A stretch of 64,000 nt of DNA from Lumbricus terrestris (lineage: Eukaryota > Annelida > Clitellata > Crassiclitellata > Lumbricidae). Both the position numbers and the translations under genes were made by a program. This document shows positions 47,022 to 58,789 of the stretch, piece after piece; within the stretch, counting starts at the first letter, position 1; every line of letters starts with the position of its first letter. The stretch spans positions 17,512,433 to 17,576,432 of the forward strand of contig OX457036.1 in the NCBI GenBank assembly GCA_949752735.1, written 5' to 3'. The notes below the pieces were generated by a model. That model made no database searches. It saw nothing but the letters and a program-made list of their open reading frames with translations, and was not told the origin of the DNA.

Positions 47022-48928
47022 CAAATCATCACAAATCATCATCACAAATCGTCATCATCGGCAGAGTGACTAGGAAGCCAACGCGGCTTGTGTTTAATTA
47101 ATGGTTTTAAACTGATACACATTTGATGACACTGGGCCATAGCTTGCAACCGCTGTTTGAGGCACGCCACTAATGTTGCAGTTTTCCGCCTGGTGCACAG
47201 CGTTCTTTGTCGGCAACTGGTTAGCATTGCTGTTGCCCCTTTTCTTTCATTGCCCAAGCCATCAGAGTCTTTTTTAACAGCTCCTCTCTTCCTTGCTGTC
47301 CCCCCTCTCTGTCATGCCTCATTTGTTTAAAAATGAGGATGCACCACAATGTGTGGGGTGCAATTGCCCTCTAACAGTGGAACACACACTGTTGTCATGT
47401 GTTGATTTTACACCGACAAGACATAAATATAATATGGAGCAATCACTTTCTATTATTTTTTAACATGTTTCTCCAAAGAATATTTAGCTGTATTTTGAAA
47501 GAAATACAACTGTACAATGAAGTGTAATGTTAGAAGATTTCTACATCAAAATGATTTACTGTCTTTTTTTCGATATATTTTAACCTAATTTATTAATTTT
47601 ACTTATACTGTGTTTAGAATGCTCTAGATATAAAATTTACAAGTATATTTTATTTGTGAACCCACCAAACGTTTTAGTATAAAATAAATGATGCAGATTC
47701 AATAATCATGTTAAGGCACGAAATGGCCAATTCTGTGCTGAAGTGCTGTTAAACTCAATCAATCAATCAATCAATCTCTGTCATGCCTCTGTGGCAACCA
47801 TTATTCGTGACTCAGCTGAATGTGTACAGGTTTTTCTCACTTTTGATGTTCATGGAAGCCTTTGAATCGCCACATCTGCAGTCTGCAGATGTGTCTGCTC
47901 TCTTCACTCTTTGATAGATTGTCTTGTCTTTTGTAAAAATGATTATTGTCTCTTTTCTGTATTCATCTGCATTTGCAAGATGTATTTTTCCGTCTTTGCA
48001 CAAAGAAGAATAAAAGTAATTTGTTTGCTAATAATGATGTTCATCCAAAGGTATGCAATATTGGTACTTTACTTAGTTTACTATTGTACCTGTGTGGCAG
48101 ACGGCATACTTCCCATTGGCTTTGTGTTAAATGGTGTTTCACTGTATTCGTCTCTAGAAGTGAATGTTTACATTAATCAGGAACCACGATCGCCACTTTA
48201 AGTAATCTAGATGAAAAGCTATACTGGTGGCACCTGCCTCACTTAAGATCGAGATATTGAATGTTTGCTGTAAGAGGACAGAGCTCTTTTAGATAAGCAT
48301 CGGTCTTTTGTAAACAGACTGCCAAAGTGTCCGTTTTTTCCTGTACAGCGTTTTATTAATTTACATTCCTTCTGAATGGTTCTGCCAAGGTCTTATTGCG
48401 ATGGTTTTGTCGATGTTACCACAGGTAGCAGGGATGTTCTTCTACAACATTGTCGAGTGCCGTTGCATCGCGTTCAACGTCGTTGCACTGCTAGCCGAGG
48501 TCAACACGATATTCTTGCACTCGCGTAAGCTGCTGCAGATGTGCGACATCTCGTTCTCGCACTGGCTCTACCGCCTCAACTCGGGCATGAACCTCTTCAC
48601 GTTCGTCTCTTGCCGCTTCCTGTGCCTAACGTGGATCGTCTACGGCATGTTCATCTGGTACGACCGCGTCAGTCTCCTCTATCTCGTCGTTCTCGGGTCA
48701 TCGATGTTCGTCATGTGGGTCATCAACGTCGTTCTGTTCTGGCGACTCGTCTGTAGCGACGTCTTGCGGCCGTTACAGAAGTCACGGCGGTCTCGGAAGG
48801 CTGCGGCCGCGTTATCATCGGCCGAGACCACCGCCGCCACCACCACCGACAACCACCACAAGAGCCGACAAAATGGAAATTCCAACAACAATAAAGCGAT
48901 TAACGGTGTCGTTACTAAGGTTGATTGA
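30555..48928 (+). CDS. TLC-domain membrane protein, TLCD1/TLCD2-like, complete, four exons
   Basis: Family members are multi-pass membrane proteins of the TRAM-LAG1-CLN8 group; vertebrate TLCD1/2 affect phospholipid composition and membrane fluidity. Exons 30555-30814, 43725-43807, 46831-46913 and 48425-48928 join in phase to 309 residues. The main ATG sits in AAAATGGCT. Helix 1 is near FVWILSSVILF; WKWRNLLISWIHAVIVGTWDL starts the TLC domain; then CFYRYPEI, TGYFIHDFIDII, WEVLPHHIAV and EVNTIFLHSRKLLQM, matching the TLCD order closely. Further helices follow, and the tail is basic then Asn/Ser/Thr-rich. Intron 1 is 12.9 kb. The polyadenylation signal AATAAA at 49318-49323 fits a 3' UTR of about 400 bases. 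I leave the symbol empty because TLCD1 and TLCD2 cannot be separated by eye. Confidence 0.9.
32572..32609. repeat. (GATT)n microsatellite
   Basis: About nine GATT units, preceded by AATAAAAGTATTG; probably the tail of a decayed SINE. Confidence 0.85.
33270..33510 (+). mobile_element. tRNA-derived SINE, family B, full length
   Basis: GGGGGGCCTGGTAGCGCAAT GGGTAAC is a tRNA-like head with A box TAGCGCAATGGGT, and GAGTTCGAGCCCC is a good B box. The body is unrelated to family A and ends GCAACCGGTTGCGGTCTGTC with AATAAA and an ATT-rich tail. A second copy is at 35399-35585. Confidence 0.85.
34580..34795 (-). mobile_element. tRNA-derived SINE (family A), full length, reverse
   Basis: On the minus strand: GGGGCACGGTGGTGTAGTGG (A box), GAGGTTCAAATCCACCTC (B box), GCAAGTCCTTCACTCGC, GCACCTCTGAGTAGAG, and the tail GGGGCGCTATATAAC. 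It is the best-preserved copy in the window. Confidence 0.88.
35298..35370 (+). repeat. SINE family A tail
   Basis: GCTGTAATCAGGAGCACCTC and GGGTGCTATATAAATACTTG match the 3' part of the family; no head. Confidence 0.6.
35399..35585 (+). mobile_element. tRNA-derived SINE, family B, internally deleted
   Basis: Head GGGGAGCCCGGTAGTGCATT is followed, after a deletion that removed the B box, by TCTGTTCTGTTAGTAGTTAA and the shared 3' end AACCGGTTGCGGTCTGTCAA. Without a B box it cannot be transcribed as family B normally would be. Confidence 0.82.
35680..36906 (+). mobile_element. Tc1/mariner relic with long inverted arms and transposase remnant
   Basis: Ends GGGTGACACAAAAGTTC and GAACTTTCGTGTCACCC, flanked by TA-rich sequence (TATATA on both sides). 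The inverted arms run about 360 bases (35680-36045 and about 36545-36906) and include part of the transposase reading frame itself. The middle keeps FQQDGARCHTSAVTTKWLDD and PPNSPDLSPIENLW (about 36283-36425), the second Asp and third acidic region of a DD(E/D) transposase. The N-terminal half and first Asp are absent. In the left arm a 6-bp TAGGCC is added relative to the right arm. Confidence 0.88.
37048..37838 (+). mobile_element. hAT relic with transposase C-terminal remnant
   Basis: Ends CAGCGGTTCTCAACC and GGTTGAGAACCTCTG; 8-bp duplications CGTTGGGC / CGTTAGGC (37040-37047, 37839-37846) differ at one base. The frame at 37219-37488 reads RNPFAADSSKFSLSLEQESQ and then LIELSCFGTFKTTFKEECLS, the pattern of the region before the hAT C-terminal dimerisation domain in BED/Charlie-type transposases, ending FSAMTEHY. 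The catalytic core is deleted. The ends match the short copies at 19501 and 21440, so it may be a partly deleted relative of their parent. Confidence 0.85.
39230..39830. repeat. Degenerate satellite-like region
   Basis: Variants of GGCATTAAAA..CAGTTTCATATAGTGTTATATGT recur every several tens of bases through this stretch with heavy divergence. Period not measured; called from repeated wording. Confidence 0.5.
41139..41665. repeat. 29-bp minisatellite, about 18 copies
   Basis: Unit AGCTGCCCCTTTGAATGACA plus GGGTAAAGT, very uniform. One base in a few units differs. The long open frames on the minus strand (period 29 aa over three units) are artefacts of the array. It lies in intron 1 of the TLCD-like gene. 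Confidence 0.95.
43380..43455. repeat. (GATG)n-type microsatellite
   Basis: GATGGATGGAT runs with GTGGATGGTTGG interruptions, 270 bases before the acceptor of TLCD exon 2. Confidence 0.85.
43808..46830 (+). other. Intron 2 of the TLCD-like gene
   Basis: Donor CAG|GTAAGA, acceptor TTTTTAAG. Contains a duplicated CACAAGTGTATAAGCACTGC / CACATACTGCCTGG motif near 44150-44300, the 41-bp minisatellite, and a GATT tail near 46005. No exon seen. Confidence 0.7.
45190..45553. repeat. 41-bp minisatellite, about 9 copies
   Basis: Unit GTACCCCAGCTAGAACTGTT plus ATATTATTGGTGTTATAATGG, nearly uniform; AGAACTG and AGTACTG alternate among units. Lies in TLCD intron 2. Confidence 0.95.
46914..48424 (+). other. 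Intron 3 of the TLCD-like gene
   Basis: Donor GCG|GTAAGT, acceptor TTACCACAG. Holds the CAT array and an AATC repeat at 47755-47777 that looks like a SINE tail. Otherwise T-rich with no coding signal. Confidence 0.7.
46938..47055. repeat. (CAT)n microsatellite
   Basis: About 25 CAT units interrupted by CACAAAT; begins 25 bases after the donor of TLCD exon 3. Confidence 0.95.
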
Positions 48929-49317
48929 GGAGTGACGCGGTGGTTTGCGTGCCGCCGCTTGTTGTTGGTTGCTATGCCTACGCGATGAGCCACGCTGCTT
49001 TAGCCACTCTACAGGAATCGTTGTTGCGTGGCTTCGTATTTCTGGCCCGTCGTTTCGTACCAATCAGTGCACAGTGATGATTTGCGTTGTGTTGCTTTTT
49101 CTTTTCTTTTTCCAAGACTCTGTTTACGCCTAGTTTTGTTTTTTTCTGACTCGGTTAAATAATTTCTGCCCGTAATTATGCTATTTAAAAAATTAAATTC
49201 GGATTTTATTAATTAGTTACTTTCATCGTCGCTTCTGATTTCGTTTTCGTTCTGGTTGCGTTCGCTTGCTTCACAGATGTTGACGATTTGTTTACTTCAT
49301 GTGTAACGTTGTGAATC

Positions 49318-49323
49318 AATAAA
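49318..49323 (+). terminator. Polyadenylation signal AATAAA for the TLCD-like gene
   Basis: Canonical hexamer 390 bases after the stop codon, followed by a GTTGGTTGG G/T-rich element at 49328, a normal downstream element. Confidence 0.65.
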
Positions 49324-49558
49324 TCAGTTGGTTGGCTGGCAGGGAACGATGCTGCGTGCCAAGCATTGTGCATCGTATTTGTTCTTCAGTAGTCGCTTCT
49401 TTTGTTGAATTAGAACACAATGGGTCACATTCCAAGTCCCAGTGCTTTTTTGAATGCTCCTTAATGACCCACCTGGATTCAAGAATTGGCTGGAGAACCA
49501 AATGATGGCTGAGTGGATTTCCTTCATCGTCAATACGATTGTCGTCCTCAGTTCCATC

Positions 49559-49929
49559 CAGGGGCGGATAAAAAATGTTTCTAGGAGAGCAAAATTTTTT
49601 TACCTTGGATCGCGAAAGATTTTGTTGATCTTTGGCTGGAAAATCTGATCTTTTTTTGTCTTCTGGTCAAAATGTCTTGAAAATATACCGAATTTCCGTG
49701 TCAAAATAGCTGACGACCTTTTTTAGTCATTTAATCATTCAGCGATGAAATCTCTTCAACATGTAAAAATTTTCAAAGCCATTTTTAAATCATTAATTTT
49801 TAGTCGTATCCTACTTTTCTCGCTGCATTGATCGAAAGCTTGTTGAAACCTGATTGGGGGGGTGCAACCTCCAATGCACATTTCTGATGGGGGCCATGGC
49901 AGGATTGGGCCCCCCTGGATCCACCTCTG
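49559..49929. mobile_element. hAT-type MITE, CAGGGGCGGAT ends
   Basis: Starts CAGGGGCGGATAAAAAATG and ends CCCTGGATCCACCTCTG; 8-bp duplications GTTCCATC / GTTCCACC differ at one base (49551-49558, 49930-49937). Interior has CTGACGACCTTTTTTAGTC as in the 10369 copy. Confidence 0.85.
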
Positions 49930-50922
49930 GTTCCACCCACTAGTTGTTTGGCAATGATAGGTACGATTATGGTCCAGTGTTTCCTCATTGTGACTACATG
50001 ACTCCTCATGTCCTCATTAAATAGATTGTCTATGCAGTAAAGACTTGATAGTCTTCCTTTCCTTAGAACCTGGCATTCAGTGCATTGTGTGTAAGTCAGT
50101 CGCCTTGCACTCTTTCTACATGCAAGTCACTATGTCTTTGCTGAAAGACTTTGACTGGTGAAGTTGTAATCATAAATCTAATCCTGAACGAATAGTTGTC
50201 TACCGTATTTCATTGCAAGGTTGGATATTGTTTTGTCGCAATATTCCTTATTCCTTACTGAATGAATATTCGATAATTTATACATTTTGGAAGTCGTTTT
50301 CACGTGAAAATTCTTTGTGTTCTTCTTCCTATTTGTTCGTGTGACTTGCTCGCCCTTCAATTCAATTCTTTCTTCTGTGGGAGTGATCTGATCTGGAATT
50401 ATATTTGGAATGTGACCTTTGTGTTTCTCAATATTGCTTCTGATTGGCTGTCTTTAAAAATTGTGACTTACTGCTTTGCTTATAATTGGAAAATTATCTC
50501 CCTTGTATTGTTTTGTGCTTATATTGCCTGATTCTACTGAACTAGCAATCAATATTTAGTTCGTGAAGCATGCATGCCTATTCTCTGTACATGTCATCAG
50601 ATATGATTGGTTTTATTTTTATAGCAAAATTAATGCTTTTGTTTGTTGTTATATGGATCACACCTTGAACAGCATCTGCTAATGGTGTTTCCTATATATG
50701 CTGTGCAGGTGTATCACAGCATTTCATCCCTGCACACTCAAGAAAGTCATCGTGCAATATTATTAGGTGAAACAAGCAAAAAATTTCCACCCGGTAGATT
50801 TTAGTTGGGCAGCGGTTTCTAAGCTTCCAGGACGTTTCTGGATAACGTTATGGAACTTTTACACCTGTGCTACGCTGTACCACTTCTTCTATGGTTCCCT
50901 GAATGTCTTCTTCACTGGCATG

Positions 50923-51323
50923 CAGTGTTTAATCCAACCTCTGATCGATCCAGACACCGACGAGACCTTTTGATCGGCCTTTTTTTCTGACGACTTTTTT
51001 GCCTTTCACCATAAGTTTCCAAAAAAGTTAGTAAATTCCGTACTTTGAAATCTGATGACCGTTTTTAGCGTTTCTGCAAAGATTTCTGGAAAAACATACT
51101 AATTTTTATGGCTTGATGTCTGATGACTTTTTTTAGTCTATCTCCTCTTCAAATTTCTGAAAAACAGACAGCGTATAGAATATTCCTGGGGTGGAGAAAT
51201 ATTACCCAAGTGCATGTTAACAACAGCTCAAAATTTCTCTTTGGGAAATGTCATTCCTGGGAGGGTACTCGCCCCGTCCCCCCCCCCACCCCCCACTCCC
51301 AGAGACGTCTGGATTAAACACTG
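50923..51323. mobile_element. hAT-like MITE, CAGTGTTTAATCCA ends
   Basis: CAGTGTTTAATCCA and TGGATTAAACACTG are inverted ends around 401 bases. The interior has three CTGATGACNNTTTTTAG units of the GGCG MITE family. No matching 8-bp flanks were seen, so the ends may be captured or the duplication decayed. Confidence 0.65.
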
Positions 51324-52992
51324 ACTGAAGTGACACTTTCAGTTTGATCATCAACTGGTGCAAATTTTTCCTTAGAAATGCTCATTGAAGGTAAACATGC
51401 TCGTGGTGAAATCTACCATGATCGATCCTTAAAACATCAGGATTTTACATCTGTGTCACTGAGTATAGAATGTTGATACTTGACATAAACTAGACCGCCT
51501 GTTTTAGCTGTAAAAGGAATGCGATAGATTGGCTTCGTCTTGTGTGCACTTGAGCCAAATGATCCCTCAATGCCATGGCCGTACCTCCGGGAACTTCTGC
51601 TGATCATAGAGACATGTAAAAAATTAGTGATATTTGCTGCGCTTTGTTATTTTACACCATCCTGTGCATGTGTGTGTGTGTGCGTGTTGCACGAAGGTGA
51701 AAAGACGTGATTGATCTCTTAAAGGTTGGACACAGTAAAGAAATTTAAGAAATACAGTTTGTGAATGATGTTAATCTATTTTTACAGAGAATCTCTAAAC
51801 CAAGATTCATCTATCTCTCTCTCTCTGCTTCTAGATCGTGATTTCCAGCTGATATATATCTTTTCCGAAAAGCATTTATTTTGAGAAGTATTCGCCGTGC
51901 TACGTGCTTTACGTGTAACTTGTTACATTGTCTGCTGATCGCATCATTGGTCGCCGTTTTTGGGGAAGTGTGCCTTATGTGAGGTCTTGCCAAGAGCTTG
52001 ACTTCTTGCGATGACGATGTGGGTGTCTCATCTTTTCTCGTCCACGCAGTCGGTCATCTTTGGTGTGAATGCTTGCCTATTTCTCAGAATCTGTTTCAAA
52101 GAATAATCTGACATTGTTTGTCCAGCTAATTAAAGTAGTTTTATAATCTGACCAGTTTATGCATTTGTCACACTTTTGTCTGCGAGTTCCCTTTTGTTAT
52201 ATATAAATTTGTTCGGTTGTGTGTACATTTTGCTTTTTCTATTGTTTTCCCAGAGCAGCAGACAATAATGGAGTGACAAATGAACAGACTGTTATTGTTG
52301 GCGACATTTAACGGTACATACTTACGATGTATAAAAATCTCCAACTTGCTTGAGCTCTCATATCATGCACCCGGGAATGCTGCTAATGTGACTCATTCCC
52401 CTCCATGCATTCTATATCAGCCATTTGCTCAAAGCGAGTAGACAAGAAAGCACAAATTGACAATGTAGTAAATTCGTATTATTCACTTTACCGCATCTTT
52501 CATTATGTGACTTGCTTGTTTTTTTTGGTCGGACCACATCAGACACTACAATGCTTAGTTGAGCTAAATTCACGGCTGAAATTATAAAACCTAGAGACCA
52601 AATGTTTTACCCTTGATCGCAATTATGGATTCGAGAATGTCTAAATTGCTGCTTCAAAGTCAGGAACAGAGCATCGGCTTATTGACAAGTGCTGTGTCAA
52701 ATCAGAGGTATCATCTAAAGATCTGTAGCTGTTATGTTTGTGCTTGCAAAGAACAATGTACATTATGTGTGTAATTGAACACTTGAACAACTCCTGTTAC
52801 GAACCTCATGAAGATCCTCAGTCACAAGTGATGCAGCATGCTTCGGTGGAAATGCCACGTGGGGAGTATATATTTTATCAATGGAGACACGTGGTAAAGA
52901 TTAAATGCCTTGGAAATGTGTTGTTTCGAAATGTTGCGATCTTTTGCTATCTCACATGAACGCATCACTCCAGCAACAGTGCACCTTGTTAA

Positions 52993-53055
52993 CCCTTTAC
53001 CGACCACAGGTATAGGATTTTCCATACCATTTACTACACTTTGGTCGGTATTGGG
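52993..53055 (+). mobile_element. 63-bp piggyBac-like micro-MITE, intact TTAA flanks
   Basis: TTAA|CCCTTTACCGACCA ... TGGTCGGTATTGGG|TTAA: perfect TTAA at 52989-52992 and 53056-53059, inverted ends of 14 bases with two mismatches, and CCC..GGG termini, all piggyBac hallmarks. The interior is only about 35 bases. Confidence 0.8.
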
Positions 53056-53589
53056 TTAATTCCCAGATTGCATGAGCTTTATGTATACCCTTCTTATTCA
53101 TAGTCATTTGACGGCTTTGAGAACCTGACTCGACGGTTATGGTGCCTAAACTGTGCCTGAAAATTGTTTTGAAAACTGGAAATAGCTTTTATAATTGCTT
53201 GTAAATGCTAAATCTTGCAAGAAGCTCTGAAGGAATCGAATTATATTTTACCGGTACAAGAGACAGTTTCATCTGTAGCAGCGAATCATATGACTTTCAA
53301 ACAAAGTTAGCAAAAATTATATGAATTGTGTGGCAGATATGAAAAAGCCACAAGCTTGACAGTTGATAAACTGAGTGATGTTAGTATGCTTAGCGTTAAG
53401 GTACATGGTGTGATTGCATACTCCGAATTGTGTAAGGGCTAGAGGCACAGGGCACCAGCTTATTCAAGGGCGCTGCATAATGTCAAAGGCACCAAATGAA
53501 GATCCAAGTGAAGTCTTATTCCGGTTGCCAGAGAAATGAGAGAAGTCAGAGTAGCTGCGAAATGCGAGCTTCGTTTAGGACGAGTACTG

Positions 53590-53715
53590 TTGCTATGGTA
53601 TCTGTTGCTATGGTATCTGTTGCTATGGTATCTGTTGCTATGGTATCGGTTGCTATGGTATCGGTTGCTATGGTATCGGTTGCTATGGTATCTGTTGCTA
53701 TGGTACCTGTTGCTG
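53590..53715. repeat. 15-bp minisatellite (TTGCTATGGTATCTG)
   Basis: About eight copies with CTG/CGG variants; multiple of three, so open in several frames without being coding. Confidence 0.95.
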
Positions 53716-56109
53716 GCGAATGTGCTTGTTATGGCAAGGACTGAGAGGCTAGGAAGGTTAAAGCATGATTCAGAATGTCCTATGTTCAGGATTCAATGTG
53801 GATGTCTTCATCTCTGTATGTGGACTGTGGACATGTATAGTTTGTATACATGTTTATATTTAATATCTAAAGATGTTGATATGTACGTGTTTGTGTATTT
53901 TGTGTAACCTGTAGATTAGAACGATAGATGCATTGATCGTTGATGTTTCATGTAAGTATACCAGATGCTATGAACTGAATTGGATTAGCGGATTTTGCCG
54001 TTTAGATATATGGGATTCACTCAAAAAGAACAAAAATGTAATGTGCCGAATACATTACATTGCGGATGATGCTGTGTCGACACGGATAAGAGACACGGAT
54101 AAATGGTGCCTGGAAAAGCCACGGCATGGTACGACCAGAAAAATTGGGATTGTCTGTTGTGCTGTGTTTCTCACATGTATAGATGATTGGAGATCATTGG
54201 ATATTGGGAAATATTTCAGCGATGAGATAAATACCCCTGGATGGAATGAACAGATTTTTTTGGTGCTTGCGACTGAATTTCTATGGCACGTCTTCAAGAG
54301 AATTTCTCAGCACTTCCAAGCTGACAAGACTTGATTATCATTTGATCTTCAAAGAACAACACTTTTCTTGGATTTGATGGTTTGCTTTTGTTTGATGATT
54401 TTCTTTGTTCTATTTGGCAGCAGTTTGGGGATTTTTGCATGCATGTGAATTGTTGGCTTCACGTGATGCAAAGAAATGCGATGGAAATTTCATGTAGCGG
54501 GTTATAATGATGAATGAATAAGTAGGTCATTTTCTATCGTGATTTTTTCTTCTAGATGCTTATATGTGTTTGTGTTTTATGTTGTTGCCAATCGGGTGTA
54601 TGACTGAAAAACCAGCAATTGCCTTAATTTTTAAATAGAGTCGTATTTTGTCAATGCTTTGTTGAATATGAAGACACAGTGGTTAACAGACAGGCTTGAG
54701 AAATTATTTCAAACTATGTGACATGCACATGATTTTGATTAAAATGCTTAAGAGAAAAATAGTCAAATCTTAAACTGTGTGGGGCATTGTTTAAAAATGG
54801 AGTCTATGTATGCAGCTGGACTTTTATCAAATGAATTTTAGTAACTCCTCAAAGTAGTACTGTCTAAGGGATCTGAACAACAGCTACAGAAAGTAACTTG
54901 TGAAGCGTTATTATGAATAAAGTACTGTCATGAATAAAATACTATCATCAATAAAATACTATCATCAATAAAGTACTTCATGAATAAACGTTACTATCGT
55001 GAATGAAGTACCTTAGGAGACGGTAGTGTGCTTTAACGCAAAGTTATGTCTATTATGATCAGTAAGTTATATGATGTGGCATTGCTTTAAAAAGCAATTC
55101 TTAAAGCAGATCTGTTTTACCTGAGTTTATTCTCTGTTTTACCAGAGTTTCACTTGAATATTTTTTCGAAAATGCACGTTCATAAAAAGGTCCGATTATA
55201 TAACTTCGTTTATCTTAAATGGTTTGCAGTGAAGTTTAAAAGTAAGTTTCACAACTGTGGAAAACTTGTGCATCAAAGACTTTGATTAGCATGTGATTTT
55301 TCTGTTGTAGCGTTGCAGCCTCATTATCTATTTAATTTTCAGTCTTCGCAGATTTTTCCTTCCGAATATGTAGACTTTGCCATTTTTTATGTTATAAAGG
55401 CAACATTTTTGGACATTGCTGCATTCACAACAAAATTAACAGAGTCAGATTTGTTGCTGTGGGGAAAAACTCAGTGAAAGCAGACTGGTGCCTGGCTCAC
55501 TTATTTGTAGCACTGAATGATGTAGCACTAGCTCATAGTCAGTTATTCATTATAATGTCTTAACTGTTTTCATTTGAGTTGAAGATTCTTCTTTGGTCAG
55601 TGCACCCTTAGTTCGATCAGTTAGTATTTTGCATAAATGATGATATTTATAATTACAATCATGATATATTACAAATAATAAATGATACAGTGTTGTTGAA
55701 TTTGTGCTTTTGAAGTGTAGTTTTTCTTTGTAACTGGAGTATTTTTTAATGTGAAGATTTTTGAATTTTTATAAAGACTCTTAATCTTTTATAACATATA
55801 TATTTTACAATCAGAATTAAGAGTGTGTTGTTTTCACATATAGTCCGGAAAGGCTATTTTTCATTAAAGTAACACAGCCTTATGATACTGGAAATGTTGC
55901 TTTTGACGAAAAGTTGACGTCTTTAACTGCGTATCCCGCTGTGATTTTCATACTCTTAATATACATTTAAAACAATATCCTATATTTTAGACCCAGCCTT
56001 TTGTTTTTGTTATAACAAAGCTTCACATCAAGGCTATGAAGGTTTTTTCGACACATGTTAAAAGCATTTATTGATTTTGCTGTACATAGAATGAATTGCA
56101 TTCATACAA

Positions 56110-56460
56110 TGGCTAAATTTTAATGGCTATATTGCCTTATCTTGCCTCAAGGCAGATTAATGGCTATATTGCCTTATCTTGCCTCAAGGCAGATTAATGG
56201 CTATATTGCCTTATATTGCCTTGAGGCAGATTAATGGCTATATTGCCTTATCTTGCCTTGAGGCAGATTAATGGCTATATTGCCTTATCTTGCCTTGAGG
56301 CAGATTAATGGCTATATTGCCTTATCTTGCCTCAAGGCAGATTAATGGCTATATTGCCTTATCTTGCCTCAAGGCAGATTAATGGCTATATTGCCTTATC
56401 TTGCCTCAAGGCAGATTAATGGCTATATTGCCTTATATTGCCTTGAGGCAGATATATGGC
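56110..56460. repeat. 37-bp minisatellite with a palindromic core
   Basis: About nine units of GATTAATGGCTATATTGCC plus TTATCTTGCCTCAAGGCA. The core TGCCTCAAGGCA appears in some units as its reverse complement TGCCTTGAGGCA. Decayed relatives extend to 57290 (GGCTAAATTGCC, GGGATAAATTGCC). Confidence 0.93.
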
Positions 56461-58789
56461 GAAATTGTTTTACACGGTTGCCTTAAAGTGTTAAACTGGT
56501 AATTGCTGACTGCTTCATGATTCTTTGACTGTGTGCATTTTTTATGTGGGATAGTGGGCAAGTAAAATATTTTTAGACATGAAAAGGTTGTTGTTGTGTG
56601 CTTGCTACAGAAGAAAATTTAACAAGTATTATATGTAAAATGGTTTTTAGGAAAAACACGTATGACTTGACTTTTGCCACTGTACCTCTCTCTCTGGTCT
56701 TGTACATCTCTCTGGTCTTGTGCCTCTCTCTGGTTTTGTACCTCTCTCTGGTCTTGTACCTCTCTCTGGTCTAGCCTTCAGTAGAATGCTCCCTCCATTA
56801 TAATATGCTCTCTAGCAGTTACCTATCTTTGGTAATTGTATGCAGCTGATTTATGGATTGTACTTAACCGGCTATCTCAAAAGTAAACAAATTGAAATGC
56901 AGCAAAATGCTGATATTGCAATTCACACCCAACTGTCAGCCTTTTTTATTTAATGTCTGGACGTCAAATCAGAACACATCAGAAATTACAATTTTTTGTG
57001 TGGACTGTTGTAGCTGGTTAAATGTTATATTGTTACGGTTGCTGTCGCCATATGTGCACTTTAGCCAAAAGATTGATCATTGTCTAAAATACCATGTTTA
57101 TCTGCTGACTATTTTTGACAAGATTACCCTGCCTTAGCTTTGAACTAACTTTGGAATCAACTTTGAATGGCTAAATTGCCCTAAAAGGCAGATTAAGGGA
57201 TAAATTGCCTGACCCTGTTGCCTTAAGTAAAATTAACTTTAATGGGTAAAATTGTCTTTCCTTGCCTTTAATTAGGGCAAATTAAACTGTAATCATATTG
57301 GCTAATAACTTGGGTGTCCATCCTACCCTGACTTCTTGTGTCTTATGACCTTTCAAGGGGGCTTCTGCAAAAAATTAAATTTGCGTATTACAGTCTGACT
57401 TTAAACAACCATCAATTGATACTGTGTGCATTATGATTGAGACAATGTCATTATTTGCATTGGATTAATACAATTTATTGATACAAGTGTGTGGCTGATC
57501 TTGAAGAGCGCAAACATTGTTATGTTTTTGAGTGGACGCTAGAAGTACAGTTGGAATAGCGAATGGATACTATGATATCTGGCTGTTTGTACAGTTTGAC
57601 TGAGGTTGTTGGATGATTGTGAGGAATTGAGAACATGATCGAATTAAGAAATCTCATGAATAAATCTGTTTTAATTAATATTTTTTGTCTGATTTGTGTT
57701 TATCTAATTCATGACAGATCTTGTATTTTAGGTTGAGTAGCGTTGATTGTTTACAGCTTTGCTTTAGAGCTTTGTTCGTGTATTCAGACCTTGCTCTTAG
57801 TAGGTCATCTCAGTTTCTTTAGCAGCCAGTTTGCATGTTTTAGTTGCCTGTTACGTAGATGCTTAATATCAAGGCTTTGTTGGAGAATGATAAATGAAAA
57901 TTTTGTGATGATTGAATCTGTTGGCCTACGTTAACAGCCGGAGTCGGTTTTGAATGGTTTCTTGATTCGTCAATTGTTTTGAGGTGAATGCAATTAGTTT
58001 AGTTAATTTCAAAATTTTGTGTGCTTGGGTTCATATTAGAGCATTTTATTTGAATCGTGTGATTAAAACTCTTCAACTTAATCGTGTCAATTCTGTGACA
58101 TATGAAGGAACTACAGTGCTACTTATAAGTTATATAAAATTATATTATTATTGTTAATTGTTATGCTAAATGAAATCAAAGTATCTAATTTGTGAAAGTT
58201 GTATTGATCAGTATATTTAACGATATTGAGAGTAACAGTTTGGTCTGATTTTTGAGCAGCATTTAGCATTTAAGATTAAATTGTTAAAGAGTTATGAAAT
58301 GTACTTTTTAACTATTCAAACATTGATGATGAAGTCACTAATTATTTCATGAGAAGAAACTATAACTGTTGGGGTATGGCATAAATGATTTGAGTAATTC
58401 AGTGATTCCTCATTCGCTGTTTAAATACAACTGAATTTACTGTATTGCATCATTTATAAAATTTAGACTTAAGCTATTATTCTGTGCGCTTGATTTCCTG
58501 TTTGGTTAGTTATAGTGGTGCTAACCAAGAAGTCTTTGAATTATTAGTATTATCAATATGACCGTGAGAACAGCTGCTGACGGATATGTTTTAAGAAGTG
58601 CTTCTTAGCCCTCTCAAGACGGTTTTTGGTGGAAGTGTTAAGAAGATTGATTATTATCATGCCTTGTCTTTTTTATCCTAGGTGTTAAGCTTATGATGTT
58701 AAGATTCAAAATGTTTGTTTTACATGTTTTCACTTTTATGTTGCTGCTATGTTAACATTTGTACCAAATAACAGTTTTTGTTCTACTAA

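Noticed and set aside
50767..50973. 68-codon frame with hydrophobic stretch
   Set aside because: Its end overlaps the left inverted repeat of the MITE at 50923 and no family resemblance is seen.
53496..53907. Met-Val-Ser-Val-Ala or Leu-Leu-Trp-Tyr repeat proteins
   Set aside because: Both come from the 15-bp minisatellite; flanking sequence shows no protein-like pattern.
53933..54334. 133-codon open frame
   Set aside because: Longest frame in the 49-63 kb region but with no recognisable motif, no coding-like composition shift and no splice or promoter support; chance frame is more likely.
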